Source: Roseovarius halotolerans (GTDB lineage: Bacteria > Pseudomonadota > Alphaproteobacteria > Rhodobacterales > Rhodobacteraceae). Taken from it: DNA of 64,000 nt. Positions 33,941 through 42,514 of the stretch are shown here, in pieces. The number at the start of each line of letters is the position of its first letter. Position 1 is the stretch's first letter. Under the pieces are notes generated by a model. That model was not told where the DNA came from. It ran no database searches and saw only the letters and a program-made list of their open reading frames with translations. The stretch is from the NCBI RefSeq assembly GCF_900172255.1, contig NZ_FWFU01000001.1, positions 868,001 through 932,000 on the forward strand, in the 5' to 3' direction. The position numbers and the translations under genes are program-made.

Positions 33941-36805
33941 ATGAGCGACGGCGGAAGTCTATTACCTATCATTGCGCTGCTTCCATTCCTGGGGGCGCTG
34001 GTGCCGGGGCTGATGATCCGCGCCGGACGAACGGCCTGCGCCACATTTACCGCCGTGCCGACGCTGGCGGCGCTGGTCATGCTGGGTACGCTGGCACCCG
34101 CGGTGCTGCGCGGCGAAGTGTTGCAGGCCGAGCTGGTCTGGTTGCCGCAGCTGGGGCTGAGCGCCAGTTTCTTCCTCGACGGGCTGGGATTTCTGTTCGC
34201 GGGCATGATCCTGGGCGTGGGGCTTCTGATTACGCTCTATGCACGCTTCTACCTGTCGGGCGAGGACCCGATGGGACAGTTCTATACCTGTCTGCTGCTG
34301 TTCCAGGGCGCGATGCTGGGCATCGTGATTTCGGACAATATCCTGCTGTTGCTGATTTTCTGGGAGCTGACCAGCCTGTCCTCGTTCCTGCTGATCGGGT
34401 ATTGGAAGCACTTGCCCGAGGGGCGCCAAGGCGCGCGCATGGCACTGGCGGTGACCGGGGCGGGCGGGCTTGCGATGATCGCGGGGATGCTGATCCTGGG
34501 CGATATCGTGGGCAGCTACAACCTGACCGACATCCTGGCGGAGGGCGACGCGATCCGCGCCTCGGAGTGGTATCTGCCGGCACTGATCCTGATCCTGCTG
34601 GGCGCATTCACCAAATCGGCGCAGTTCCCGTTCCATTTCTGGCTGCCGCATGCGATGGCCGCGCCGACGCCGGTTTCGGCCTACCTGCATTCGGCCACGA
34701 TGGTGAAGGCGGGCGTGTTCCTGATGGCGCGGATGTGGCCGGTGCTGTCGGGCACGGATGCCTGGTTCTATATCGTGTCGATCACGGGCCTTGTCACGAT
34801 GGTTCTCGGCGCGCTGATCGCGCTGTTCAAGGACGATCTGAAGGCCCTGCTGGCGTTTTCGACCGTCAGTCACCTTGGCCTGCTGACCATGTTGCTGGGC
34901 TTTGGCAGCAAGGCGGCGGCGGTGGCGGCGGTGTTTCACGTCATCAACCACCTGACCTTCAAGGCGACCTTGTTCATGACCGCCGGGATCGTCGACCACG
35001 AGACCCATACCCGCGACATCAAGCGGCTTGGTGGTCTTGCCAAGTTCATGCCGGTGACGGCGCTGATCGGCACGCTGGCTGCGCTGTCGATGGCCGGGAT
35101 TCCGTTCTTCAACGGGTTCCTGTCCAAGGAGCTGATGCTGGAAGAGGCGGCGCATACCGGCTGGTTCGGCAATCCCTGGATCGTGCCGGTGCTGGCGACG
35201 ATCGGCGCGCTGTTGTCGGTGGCCTATTCGCTGCGGTTCATCTTTCACGTCTTTGCCGGGCCGGCGCGCGACGATTACCCGTCCCATCCGCATGACCCGC
35301 CGTTCGGCATGTGGGCCGCGCCCGCTTTCCTGACGGTGCTGGTGATGGTGATCGGGATCATGCCGCATCTGGCCGAGCCGCTGGTGGCGGCGGCGGCGAG
35401 CGCCGTGACCGGCGCCGAGATGCATCCGCATCTCAAGATCTGGCATGGGGTCACCCCGGCGCTGATCATGTCGATCATCGCCGTTCTGGGCGGCGCTGTC
35501 CTGCTGGCGCTGCACCGGCCGCTGGACCGGGCCTGGATCGCGGCGCCGCGACCCGAGGCGAAAACGATCTTCGACGGGCTGGTCGGGGGTATCGCGGCGC
35601 TGTCGCGCGCCCTGGCCGAGGGGCTGCATAACGGCGCGATCAGCCGATACCTTGCGATCTTCATCGCCGCCACCGTGCTGTTGGGATACGCGGCCTTCTC
35701 GGGCGGCGAGATGAGCCCGCCGACGCGCGAGATCCTTCCGGTTCCGCCGGTCGTGGCGGTTGGCTGGCTGCTGCTTGTCGGGGCGACGATTCTGGTCGTG
35801 CTGCATCATCGGAACCGGTTCCGCGCGCTGGTGCTGATCGGGGTGATCGGCCTGATGTTGTCGGGCGGGTTCATCTACCTGTCGGCGCCCGACCTGGCGC
35901 TGACGCAGATCTCGGTCGAGACCGTGACGATCATGCTGTTGCTGCTGGCTCTCTATTTCATGCCCAAGGAAAGCCCGAAGGAAAGCGGTGCGCTGCTGCG
36001 TCTGCGCGACGGGGCGATTGCGCTGGTCGCGGGCGGGGCGGCTGCCGCGCTGGCGATGGCCTTCCTGATACGCGACTTCAGCCCGATCTCGGAGTTCCAT
36101 CTGGCCAATGCCTACAAGGGCGGCGGCGGCACCAACGTGGTCAACGTGATCCTGGTCGATTTCCGGGGCTATGACACCTACGGCGAGATCATCGTGCTGG
36201 GGATTGCCGGGCTGACCATCTTCGCGCTGATGGAGGCCCTGCTGGCGGGGCCGGCGGGGCGCCGCCTGCGGGCGCGCCCGGTGCCGCCCGACCGCTCGCG
36301 CGACCGCCACCCGCTGATGATGGTGGTGGCGACGCGCGCGATGATGCCGATCGCGGTGATGGTCGGGGTCTACATCTTCCTGCGCGGCCACAACCAGCCT
36401 GGCGGCGGCTTCGTGGCCGGGCTGGTCATCTCGATCGCGCTGCTGATGCAATACATGGCGTCGGGCTTCGCCTGGACCCAGAGCCGCCAGCGGATCGAAT
36501 ATCACATGATGATCGGCTGGGGCGTGGTGATCGCGGGCCTCACGGGTGCGGGTGCATGGCTGGCGGGCAAGCCCTTCCTGACCAGCGCCTATGGCTATAT
36601 CCACTGGCCCCCGATCGAGGAGTTTGAATGGGCCACGGCGATGGCGTTCGACCTTGGCGTGTTCCTGACGGTGCTGGGGGCGGTGATGCTGATGCTCTAC
36701 AGCCTGTCGCGGATCGCCCGCTATGCCGGTGAGACGGTCAATGTGGAGCCGATGGATTACGACCCGTCGCTGACGGTCGAGCAGAGAAAGCCGGAGGTCG
36801 AGTGA
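33941..36805 (+). CDS. mrpA: Mrp/Pha cation:proton antiporter subunit A fused to subunit B
   Basis: A 954-residue polytopic inner-membrane protein. Residues 1-500 are the complex I-like proton channel (LLLIFWELTSLSSFLLIGYW, KSAQFPFHFWLPHAMAAPT, KDDLKALLAFSTVSHLG). An MrpA C-terminal region follows (PDLALTQISVETVTIMLLLL). From about residue 785 an MnhB domain is fused (RAMMPIAVMVGVYIFLRGHN, QPGGGFVAGL). This is the PhaAB arrangement of the six-gene type. The complex exchanges Na+ or K+ for H+ and serves pH and salt tolerance. The following genes are packed with overlaps or gaps of a few bases. Confidence 0.97.
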   Translation: MSDGGSLLPIIALLPFLGALVPGLMIRAGRTACATFTAVPTLAALVMLGTLAPAVLRGEVLQAELVWLPQLGLSASFFLDGLGFLFAGMILGVGLLITLYARFYLSGEDPMGQFYTCLLLFQGAMLGIVISDNILLLLIFWELTSLSSFLLIGYWKHLPEGRQGARMALAVTGAGGLAMIAGMLILGDIVGSYNLTDILAEGDAIRASEWYLPALILILLGAFTKSAQFPFHFWLPHAMAAPTPVSAYLHSATMVKAGVFLMARMWPVLSGTDAWFYIVSITGLVTMVLGALIALFKDDLKALLAFSTVSHLGLLTMLLGFGSKAAAVAAVFHVINHLTFKATLFMTAGIVDHETHTRDIKRLGGLAKFMPVTALIGTLAALSMAGIPFFNGFLSKELMLEEAAHTGWFGNPWIVPVLATIGALLSVAYSLRFIFHVFAGPARDDYPSHPHDPPFGMWAAPAFLTVLVMVIGIMPHLAEPLVAAAASAVTGAEMHPHLKIWHGVTPALIMSIIAVLGGAVLLALHRPLDRAWIAAPRPEAKTIFDGLVGGIAALSRALAEGLHNGAISRYLAIFIAATVLLGYAAFSGGEMSPPTREILPVPPVVAVGWLLLVGATILVVLHHRNRFRALVLIGVIGLMLSGGFIYLSAPDLALTQISVETVTIMLLLLALYFMPKESPKESGALLRLRDGAIALVAGGAAAALAMAFLIRDFSPISEFHLANAYKGGGGTNVVNVILVDFRGYDTYGEIIVLGIAGLTIFALMEALLAGPAGRRLRARPVPPDRSRDRHPLMMVVATRAMMPIAVMVGVYIFLRGHNQPGGGFVAGLVISIALLMQYMASGFAWTQSRQRIEYHMMIGWGVVIAGLTGAGAWLAGKPFLTSAYGYIHWPPIEEFEWATAMAFDLGVFLTVLGAVMLMLYSLSRIARYAGETVNVEPMDYDPSLTVEQRKPEVE

Positions 36806-36806
36806 C

Positions 36807-37190
36807 ATGGAGATTGTGGTTGCAAGTTCAATCGGCGTGCTGACGGCGGGCGGGGTCTATTTGATCCTGCGGCTGCGCGCCTTCGCGGTGATCCTCGGGC
36901 TGGCGTTGCTGACCTATGCGGTCAATATCTTTCTGTTCGCGACCGGCCGGCTGGCGGTCAACGCGCCGCCGGTGCTGAACAAATACGCCGATGTCGCCTA
37001 TTCCGACCCGTTGCCGCAGGCACTGGTTCTGACGGCGATCGTGATCTCGTTCGGGATGACGGCGGTGCTGGTGATGATCGCGCTTGGCGCGTTTCTCGAG
37101 GCGGATCACGACCGGATCGACATGACCGGCGAGGATGACGCCAGAGACGATGATGACGCCCTGTCGGCGCAAGGGGAAAACCGAGCATGA
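36807..37190 (+). CDS. mrpC: Mrp antiporter subunit C
   Basis: A 127-residue NuoK-like protein with three membrane helices (GVLTAGGVYLILRLRAFAVI, LGLALLTYAVNIFLFATGRL, ALVLTAIVISFGMTAVLVMI). The DPLPQALVLTAIVI sequence is the MrpC signature. The acidic C-terminus (EADHDRIDMTGEDDARDDDD) is soluble. The start is one base after the mrpA stop and the end overlaps mrpD by ATGA. Confidence 0.96.
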   Translation: MEIVVASSIGVLTAGGVYLILRLRAFAVILGLALLTYAVNIFLFATGRLAVNAPPVLNKYADVAYSDPLPQALVLTAIVISFGMTAVLVMIALGAFLEADHDRIDMTGEDDARDDDDALSAQGENRA

Positions 37191-38764
37191 GTCACTGGAT
37201 AGTTGCCCCGGTCGTCCTGCCTGCGCTGCTGGCGCCGATCATCGCCTTCGTGATGCGCCATGATATCACGCTGGCGCGCGCGGCCTCATTCGCGGGAACC
37301 ATCGCGCTGGCGGCTATCGCCGTGGGGCTGATGGTGATGGCGGCGGATGGCACCACGCATGTCTACCGGATGGGCGATTGGGCGGCGCCCTTCGGCATCG
37401 TGCTGGTGCTGGACCGGCTTTCGGCGCTGATGCTGCTGGTCACGTCGGCGCTGGCGCTGGTTGTCCTGCTGCATGCGAGCGCGAGCGGATGGGACGACCG
37501 CGGGCGCCATTTCCACGCGCTCTTCCAGTTCCAGCTGATGGGCATTTGCGGTGCGTTCCTGACCGGCGACGCCTTCAACCTGTTCGTCTTTTTCGAGGTG
37601 CTGCTGATCGCCTCCTACGGCCTGATGATTCATGGCGGCGGGCGCGTGCGCCTGCAGGCGGGCCTGCAATACGTGGTGATGAACCTTGCGGGCTCGACCC
37701 TTTTCCTGTTCGCGCTCGGCACGCTTTACGCCTCGACCGGGACGCTCAATATCGCGGATCTTGCGGTGAAGGTGCGTGAATTGCCGCTGGAGGATGCGGC
37801 GCTGGTGCGGGTTGCGGCGATCCTGCTGATGGTGGTCTTCGCGATCAAGGCCGCGCTTTTCCCGGTGCAGTTCTGGCTGCCTGCGACCTATGCCAATGCG
37901 CCTGCGCCGGTGGCGGCGCTGTTCGCGATCATGACCAAGGTCGGCGCTTACGCGATCATCCGCATTCACGCGGTGGTGTTCGGGCCGGACGTGCCCGGTC
38001 TGGGCGGGCTGATCGGCGATTGGCTGATGCCGGCCGCGGTGGTCACGGTGGCAATCGGCGCGGTCGGGGTCCTGGGCGCGCGGCGCCTGATGCCGCTGCT
38101 GTCGTTCTCGGTCGTGGGGTCGATGGGCACGATGATGATCGCGGTGGCCGCCTTTACCCCGCAAGCGACCACGGCGGCGCTTTACTATCTGGTGCATTCG
38201 ACATTCTCGGCGGCGGCGCTGTTCCTGCTGGCCGATCTGGTGGTATCGCGCCGCCCCGGCGGCGATCTGCTGCGGGCCGAGCCGCCGACGGTGCAGAACG
38301 GGCTTTTCGCGGCCCTGTTCTTTGCCGGGGCGATCGCGATGGCGGGGATGCCACCCCTGAGCGGGTTCCTGGGCAAGTTGCTGATCCTTGACGGGCTGCG
38401 CGATTCAGCGGCGATGACGGCGGCCTGGATCGCGATCCTCGTGGGGTCGCTGATGACCATCGTGGGATTTGCGCGGGCGGGTTCGATCCTGTTCTGGAAA
38501 TCGACCGCACTCGCGCCCGCAGAGCCCGAGGAAGACACCGGCAACCCCGATGAGACCGAAGCAGGGGACGCTCCGCCGCCGGGACCGGCGAGGGCAGGGG
38601 CGCTTGAGGTGGCGCCGACGGTGATGGCGCTGGCGATCCTGGCTGTGCTGGCGTTTCTGGCCGGGCCGATGACCGGCTTCATGGACAAGGCGGCGCATCA
38701 GCTGTTCGACGGATCGGATTATGTCGCGGCGGTGCTGGATCCTGACGCGGAGGTCAAGCAATGA
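37187..38764 (+). CDS. mrpD: Mrp antiporter subunit D
   Basis: A 525-residue second complex I-like proton-channel subunit. FQFQLMGICGAFLTGDAFNL, FFEVLLIASYGLMIHGGG, AIKAALFPVQFWLPATYANA and FAGAIAMAGMPPLSGFLGK match MrpD/NuoN. An acidic loop near residues 445-465 (EPEEDTGNPDETEAGD) sits before the last helix. Overlaps mrpE by ATGA. Confidence 0.97.
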   Translation: MSHWIVAPVVLPALLAPIIAFVMRHDITLARAASFAGTIALAAIAVGLMVMAADGTTHVYRMGDWAAPFGIVLVLDRLSALMLLVTSALALVVLLHASASGWDDRGRHFHALFQFQLMGICGAFLTGDAFNLFVFFEVLLIASYGLMIHGGGRVRLQAGLQYVVMNLAGSTLFLFALGTLYASTGTLNIADLAVKVRELPLEDAALVRVAAILLMVVFAIKAALFPVQFWLPATYANAPAPVAALFAIMTKVGAYAIIRIHAVVFGPDVPGLGGLIGDWLMPAAVVTVAIGAVGVLGARRLMPLLSFSVVGSMGTMMIAVAAFTPQATTAALYYLVHSTFSAAALFLLADLVVSRRPGGDLLRAEPPTVQNGLFAALFFAGAIAMAGMPPLSGFLGKLLILDGLRDSAAMTAAWIAILVGSLMTIVGFARAGSILFWKSTALAPAEPEEDTGNPDETEAGDAPPPGPARAGALEVAPTVMALAILAVLAFLAGPMTGFMDKAAHQLFDGSDYVAAVLDPDAEVKQ

Positions 38765-39252
38765 TCGGGCGCATCTTTCCACATCCGTTGCTGAGCGTGT
38801 TGCTGACCGCCGTATGGTTGGGGCTGGTCAACAAGGTCACCCCCGGCAACCTGCTGCTTGGCGGCATTCTGGGGATCGTCGTGCCGATCATGACCGCGCC
38901 ATACTGGCCGCGCCGCGCCAAGATCGGGCGGCCGTTGCGGGTGATCGAGTATTTCATGATCGTGCTTTGGGATATCGTGGTGGCCAACGTCGAGGTGGCA
39001 ATGATCATCCTCTTCAAGCGCAACCGAAATATCCATTCGCACTGGATCACAGTGCCGCTCGAGCTGACCTCGCCCGAGGCAATCACCGTGCTGGCAGGGA
39101 CCATCACCATGACGCCGGGCACCGTGTCGGCGATGCTGGCGGCGGATGGCAGCAGTATCCTTGTGCATTGCCTGCATACCGACGATCCCGACGGTGTGCG
39201 CGATCAGATCAAGAGCCGCTACGAGTGGCGCCTGAGGGAGATTTTCCAATGA
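38761..39252 (+). CDS. mrpE: Mrp antiporter subunit E
   Basis: A 163-residue membrane protein with two or three N-terminal helices. The cytoplasmic part has the family sequence IDVPLELTSPEA-like VPLELTSPEAITVLAGTITM, then TPGTVSA and HCLHTDDPD. Required for assembly and function of the complex. Overlaps mrpF by ATGA. Confidence 0.96.
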   Translation: MIGRIFPHPLLSVLLTAVWLGLVNKVTPGNLLLGGILGIVVPIMTAPYWPRRAKIGRPLRVIEYFMIVLWDIVVANVEVAMIILFKRNRNIHSHWITVPLELTSPEAITVLAGTITMTPGTVSAMLAADGSSILVHCLHTDDPDGVRDQIKSRYEWRLREIFQ

Positions 39253-39518
39253 TCACCGCTGCGCTGACATTCGCCACGGGCTGTTTCGGGCTGGGCCTGC
39301 TGTTCAACCTCTGGCGCATCGCCACCGGGCCGGACAGCGCTGACCGCATCCTCGCGCTGGATACGATGGTGATCAACATCATCGCGCTGCTGATTCTTTA
39401 TGGGATGTGGCAGGGCACCACCGTCTATTACGAAGCGTCCATGCTGGTGGCGATGGTGGGGTTCGTTTCGAGCGTCGCCTATTGCCGCTTCGTGCTGCGC
39501 GGCGACATCATCGAATAG
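39249..39518 (+). CDS. mrpF: Mrp antiporter subunit F
   Basis: An 89-residue protein with three helices. LFNLWRIATGPDSADRILALD, TMVINIIALLILYG and SSVAYCRFVLRGDIIE are the MrpF pattern. The ATG at 39249 overlaps the mrpE stop; the same frame is open further upstream inside mrpE, but that part is a shadow. mrpG follows after 9 bases. Confidence 0.95.
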   Translation: MITAALTFATGCFGLGLLFNLWRIATGPDSADRILALDTMVINIIALLILYGMWQGTTVYYEASMLVAMVGFVSSVAYCRFVLRGDIIE

Positions 39519-39527
39519 GGGACGATC

Positions 39528-39902
39528 ATGGATCTTGTAAGCGAATTGCTGATTTCCTTTTTCCTCGTCGTGGCGGGGATCTTCGGGCTGGTCGGCTCGT
39601 TCGGGATGATCAAGCTGCGTGACACGATGCAGCGCCTTCATGCCCCGACCAAGGCGACGACGCTGGGTGTCGGCGGCGTACTGATCGGTTCGATGCTGTA
39701 TTTCCTGCTGGTGAAGGGCATGTTCTCGTTTCACGAGCTGCTGATCACGCTGTTCCTGTTCCTGACCGCGCCGATCACCGCAAATTTCATCGCCAAGACC
39801 TTCATGCAGGCGAATCTGCATCAGTCCGATCTGCCCGGCACCGAAAGCGAATACGGCTGGTCGATCTACCAGGACCCGCCGGAACGCAGCGAAGAGGACT
39901 GA
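39528..39902 (+). CDS. mrpG: Mrp antiporter subunit G
   Basis: A 124-residue protein with three helices; GIFGLVGSFGMIKLRDTMQR, LHAPTKATTLGVGG and LFLFLTAPITANFIAK identify MrpG. It is the last gene of the operon, convergent with the iclR gene 19 bases on. Confidence 0.96.
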   Translation: MDLVSELLISFFLVVAGIFGLVGSFGMIKLRDTMQRLHAPTKATTLGVGGVLIGSMLYFLLVKGMFSFHELLITLFLFLTAPITANFIAKTFMQANLHQSDLPGTESEYGWSIYQDPPERSEED

Positions 39903-39921
39903 ACAGGCGCGCGTCGCGCCG

Positions 39922-40725
39922 TCAGCCAGCCGGACTGCGGGAATAGCCTCGCTGCGCCTGGAATGACGGCGAGATGGAATTCGCGGTATCCTGAATCTGG
40001 GGCAGAATCTCGGCGATGATCTTTTCGCGCGTCCATGTATGGGCCGAAACAGAACATTGCACCGCCGCCATTGCGCGTCCGTCATGGCCCGGAATGGGCG
40101 CGGCAACGCCGATCTCGTTCAGAATCATCTGCCCGGTCGAGATCGCGAATCCGTCATGCACCGCGCGTTCGACGCTGTCGCGGATACTGCCCCGGTCAAG
40201 CGTGGTGCAGGGTGTGAACTGGATGATCGGCCAGTTGTCGACCGCGGCGCGGCGTTCGTCTTCGGGAAAGGTGGCCAGCATTGCACGCCCCGCGGATGTC
40301 GAGAGCGCCGGCAGGCGGCGCCCGATGATGGTGGCGGCGAAATAGGTGCGTTTGCAGGGCAGGCGGCTGACATAGATGATGTGGTCGCCCGACAGTTCGG
40401 CAAGGTTGATGGTTTCGCCGATCTCTTGCGAGAGGCTGATGAGCTTGGGAATCGTCTGTCCGACCAGGGGATCGGACCAGTAATAGGCATAGGCCATCTG
40501 AAGCCATGCATGCGAGGGACGAAAGCGGCGCGTCACCGGATCCTTGTCGAGCATGCCCTCGATATGGAGGGTGTTGGCAAGGCGCTGAGTCGCGCTTTTG
40601 TCGAGCCCGCTTCGCTGTGCGAGGTCGGAGAGCGTGAGCTCGGTGTGGCTTTCATCGAATGCCCGTAAAAGTCGCAAACCCTTGGCAAGCGAACCGACAT
40701 AAAGGGTATTTTGTTTCGTGGTCAT
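39922..40725 (-). CDS. IclR family transcriptional regulator
   Basis: A 267-residue regulator. Residues 8-75 are the IclR winged helix (YVGSLAKGLRLLRAFDESH, LTLSDLAQRSGLDKSATQRL, ANTLHIEGMLDKD), and 90-255 the ligand domain (SLSQEIGETINLAELSGDHI, LSTSAGRAMLATFPEDE). The start at 40725 is the family N-terminus. It is divergent from the peptide ABC operon and a 17-bp perfect palindrome lies in between. It very likely controls that operon in response to a peptide or gamma-glutamyl compound. Confidence 0.93.
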   Translation of the reverse strand: MTTKQNTLYVGSLAKGLRLLRAFDESHTELTLSDLAQRSGLDKSATQRLANTLHIEGMLDKDPVTRRFRPSHAWLQMAYAYYWSDPLVGQTIPKLISLSQEIGETINLAELSGDHIIYVSRLPCKRTYFAATIIGRRLPALSTSAGRAMLATFPEDERRAAVDNWPIIQFTPCTTLDRGSIRDSVERAVHDGFAISTGQMILNEIGVAAPIPGHDGRAMAAVQCSVSAHTWTREKIIAEILPQIQDTANSISPSFQAQRGYSRSPAG

Positions 40726-40815
40726 GGCGCTCTCGGGTTTTTCCCGCCCGGGAGCGTTCAAGGGGGTTGACGCAGGCGGGCAGGTTAGAATTAATGGATC
40801 ATATGAAGGTTCAAG

Positions 40816-40832
40816 GTATCATAGTATGATAC
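40816..40832. promoter_or_regulatory. palindromic operator GTATCAT-AGT-ATGATAC
   Basis: A perfect 7-3-7 inverted repeat lies between the iclR gene and the peptide-binding protein gene, 61 bases before the latter. Length and symmetry fit an IclR-family dimer site. The regulator encoded next door is the natural candidate. Confidence 0.65.
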
Positions 40833-40879
40833 ACGAAGAATGAAAGCAAAGATTTTTGGCGCCAATGTGCGCTTGATCA

Positions 40880-40889
40880 CAACAGGGAG
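40880..40889 (+). promoter_or_regulatory. ribosome binding site of the peptide-binding protein, predicted small RNA target
   Basis: CAACAGGGAG precedes the tandem ATGATG start by a few bases. It is exactly complementary over 10 bases to the second C-rich stretch of the small RNA candidate at 6528-6640. Confidence 0.55.
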
Positions 40890-40892
40890 ACA

Positions 40893-42413
40893 ATGATGAA
40901 GAAATCCTGGTTCAAATCCGGAATCGCCAGCATCGCGCTGATCGCCGCCGCCGGCGGCGCCTGGGCCGACAAGGCGAACGACACGCTGCGCGTAGCGTTC
41001 ACCAAAGAGCTCGAGAATGTCGACAGCTATTTCAACTCGTCGCGCGAAGGCGTGGTGTTGCAGCGCGCCATCTGGGATGGCCTGATCTACCGCGATCCGG
41101 CGACCAATGAATACAAGGGTAACCTGGCGACATCCTGGGAATGGATCGACGACACCACCCTGGAGCTTAAGCTGCGCGAGGGCGTGACCTTTCACGATGG
41201 TTCGCCCTTCAATGCCGATGACGTTGTCTACACCGTCAATTTCGTTGCCAAGGAAGAGAACGGCGTCAAGACGCAGCGCAACGTGAACTGGATGGAATCC
41301 GCCGAGAAGGTGGACGACTATACCGTGCGCATCCACCTGAAGGAAAAGTTCCCGGCGGCGATCGAATTCCTGTCGGGTCCGGTGTCGATGTATCCGTCCG
41401 ATTACTATGCCGAGGTTGGCCCCAGCGGCATGGGGCTCGAGCCGGTCGGAACCGGCCCCTACAAGGTCGTGTCGGTGGTGCCCGGCCAGCATTTCGTGCT
41501 GGAAAAGAACGAGAACTACCACGACAGCCCCAAGGGCCAGCCGGAAATCGCCAATGTCGACATCCGCACCATTCCGGATGTGAACACGCAGATGGCCGAA
41601 CTGTTCAGCGGGTCGCTTGACCTGATCTGGCAGGTGCCCGCCGACCAGGCCGAAAAGCTGGCCACGATGGATCAGTTCACCGTCAAGAACGAATCCACCA
41701 TGCGCGTCGGGTATCTGAACATGGATGCCGCGGGCCGTTCGGGTGACACGCCCGTCACCGACCTGCGCGTGCGCCGCGCGATCAACCATGCGATCAACCG
41801 TGAAGAGCTGGTCGAAGCGCTTCTGAAGGGCAAGTCGCGCGTGGTCTCGACGCCCTGCTTCCCGAGCCAGTTCGGTTGCGTGGAAGATGCGGCCAAGTCC
41901 TACGAGTATGATCCCGAGAAGGCCAAGGCGCTGCTGGCGGAAGCCGGGTATCCCGATGGCTTCACGATCGAGTTCTACGCCTATCGCAACCGCGAATATG
42001 CCGAGGCGATCATGAGCTACCTGAACGCGGTCGGCATCCAGACCGATTTCAAGTTCCTGCAATACTCCGCGCTGCGTGAGCAGAACATGAAGGGCGAAGT
42101 GCCGCTGGCCTTCCTGACCTGGGGCAGCTTCTCGATCAACGATGCCTCGGCGATGGTCAGCCAGTTCTTCAAGCATGGATCGCTTGACGACGCGCGCGAC
42201 GACCAGGTGCTTGAGTATCTCAACATCGCCGACAGCTCGACCGATCCCGATACGCGTATCGAGAATTACGCCAAGGCGATCGAGCGGATCACCGACCAGG
42301 CCTATTGGGCGCCGATGTTCTCGTACAACACGAACTACGTGTTCACCAACGAGGTCGAGTACACACCCACCGCCGACGAGGTGCTGCGCTTCACCACGAT
42401 GAGCTGGAACTGA
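40893..42413 (+). CDS. peptide ABC transporter substrate-binding protein (SBP family 5)
   Basis: A 506-residue periplasmic binding protein. A signal peptide (residues 1-26, cleavage after GAWA) is followed by LRVAFTKELENVDSYFNSSR, LATSWEWIDDTTLELKLREG, VTFHDGSPFNADDVVYTV and GTGPYKVVSVVPGQHFVLEK, the DppA/OppA pattern. It delivers di- or oligopeptides or related amides to the permease encoded next. Two ATGs in tandem (40893 and 40896) are possible starts. First gene of a seven-gene run ending with two peptidase-like enzymes, which suggests gamma-glutamyl peptides as substrate. Confidence 0.94.
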   Translation: MMKKSWFKSGIASIALIAAAGGAWADKANDTLRVAFTKELENVDSYFNSSREGVVLQRAIWDGLIYRDPATNEYKGNLATSWEWIDDTTLELKLREGVTFHDGSPFNADDVVYTVNFVAKEENGVKTQRNVNWMESAEKVDDYTVRIHLKEKFPAAIEFLSGPVSMYPSDYYAEVGPSGMGLEPVGTGPYKVVSVVPGQHFVLEKNENYHDSPKGQPEIANVDIRTIPDVNTQMAELFSGSLDLIWQVPADQAEKLATMDQFTVKNESTMRVGYLNMDAAGRSGDTPVTDLRVRRAINHAINREELVEALLKGKSRVVSTPCFPSQFGCVEDAAKSYEYDPEKAKALLAEAGYPDGFTIEFYAYRNREYAEAIMSYLNAVGIQTDFKFLQYSALREQNMKGEVPLAFLTWGSFSINDASAMVSQFFKHGSLDDARDDQVLEYLNIADSSTDPDTRIENYAKAIERITDQAYWAPMFSYNTNYVFTNEVEYTPTADEVLRFTTMSWN

Positions 42414-42426
42414 TCCAGGCTCCGGT

Positions 42427-42449
42427 GCGGGGGCCATTGCGGCCCCCGC
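42427..42449 (+). terminator. intercistronic hairpin after the binding-protein gene
   Basis: GCGGGGGCC (42427-42435) pairs perfectly with GGCCCCCGC (42441-42449), loop of 5, starting 14 bases after the stop. No T-run follows. It probably stabilises the upstream message or attenuates, giving more binding protein than permease. Confidence 0.65.
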
Positions 42450-42514
42450 CAGTGCACCTGTAGCCCCCATGCAATCGCCGCGCCGCGAAGCGCGCGATAA
42501 CCAAAGGTGTCTCC

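Noticed and set aside
33962-36808. 948-codon open frame antisense to mrpA
   Set aside because: The translation is rich in Gln, His and Arg with no domain, typical of an antisense frame in high-GC DNA. mrpA on plus has full family motifs.
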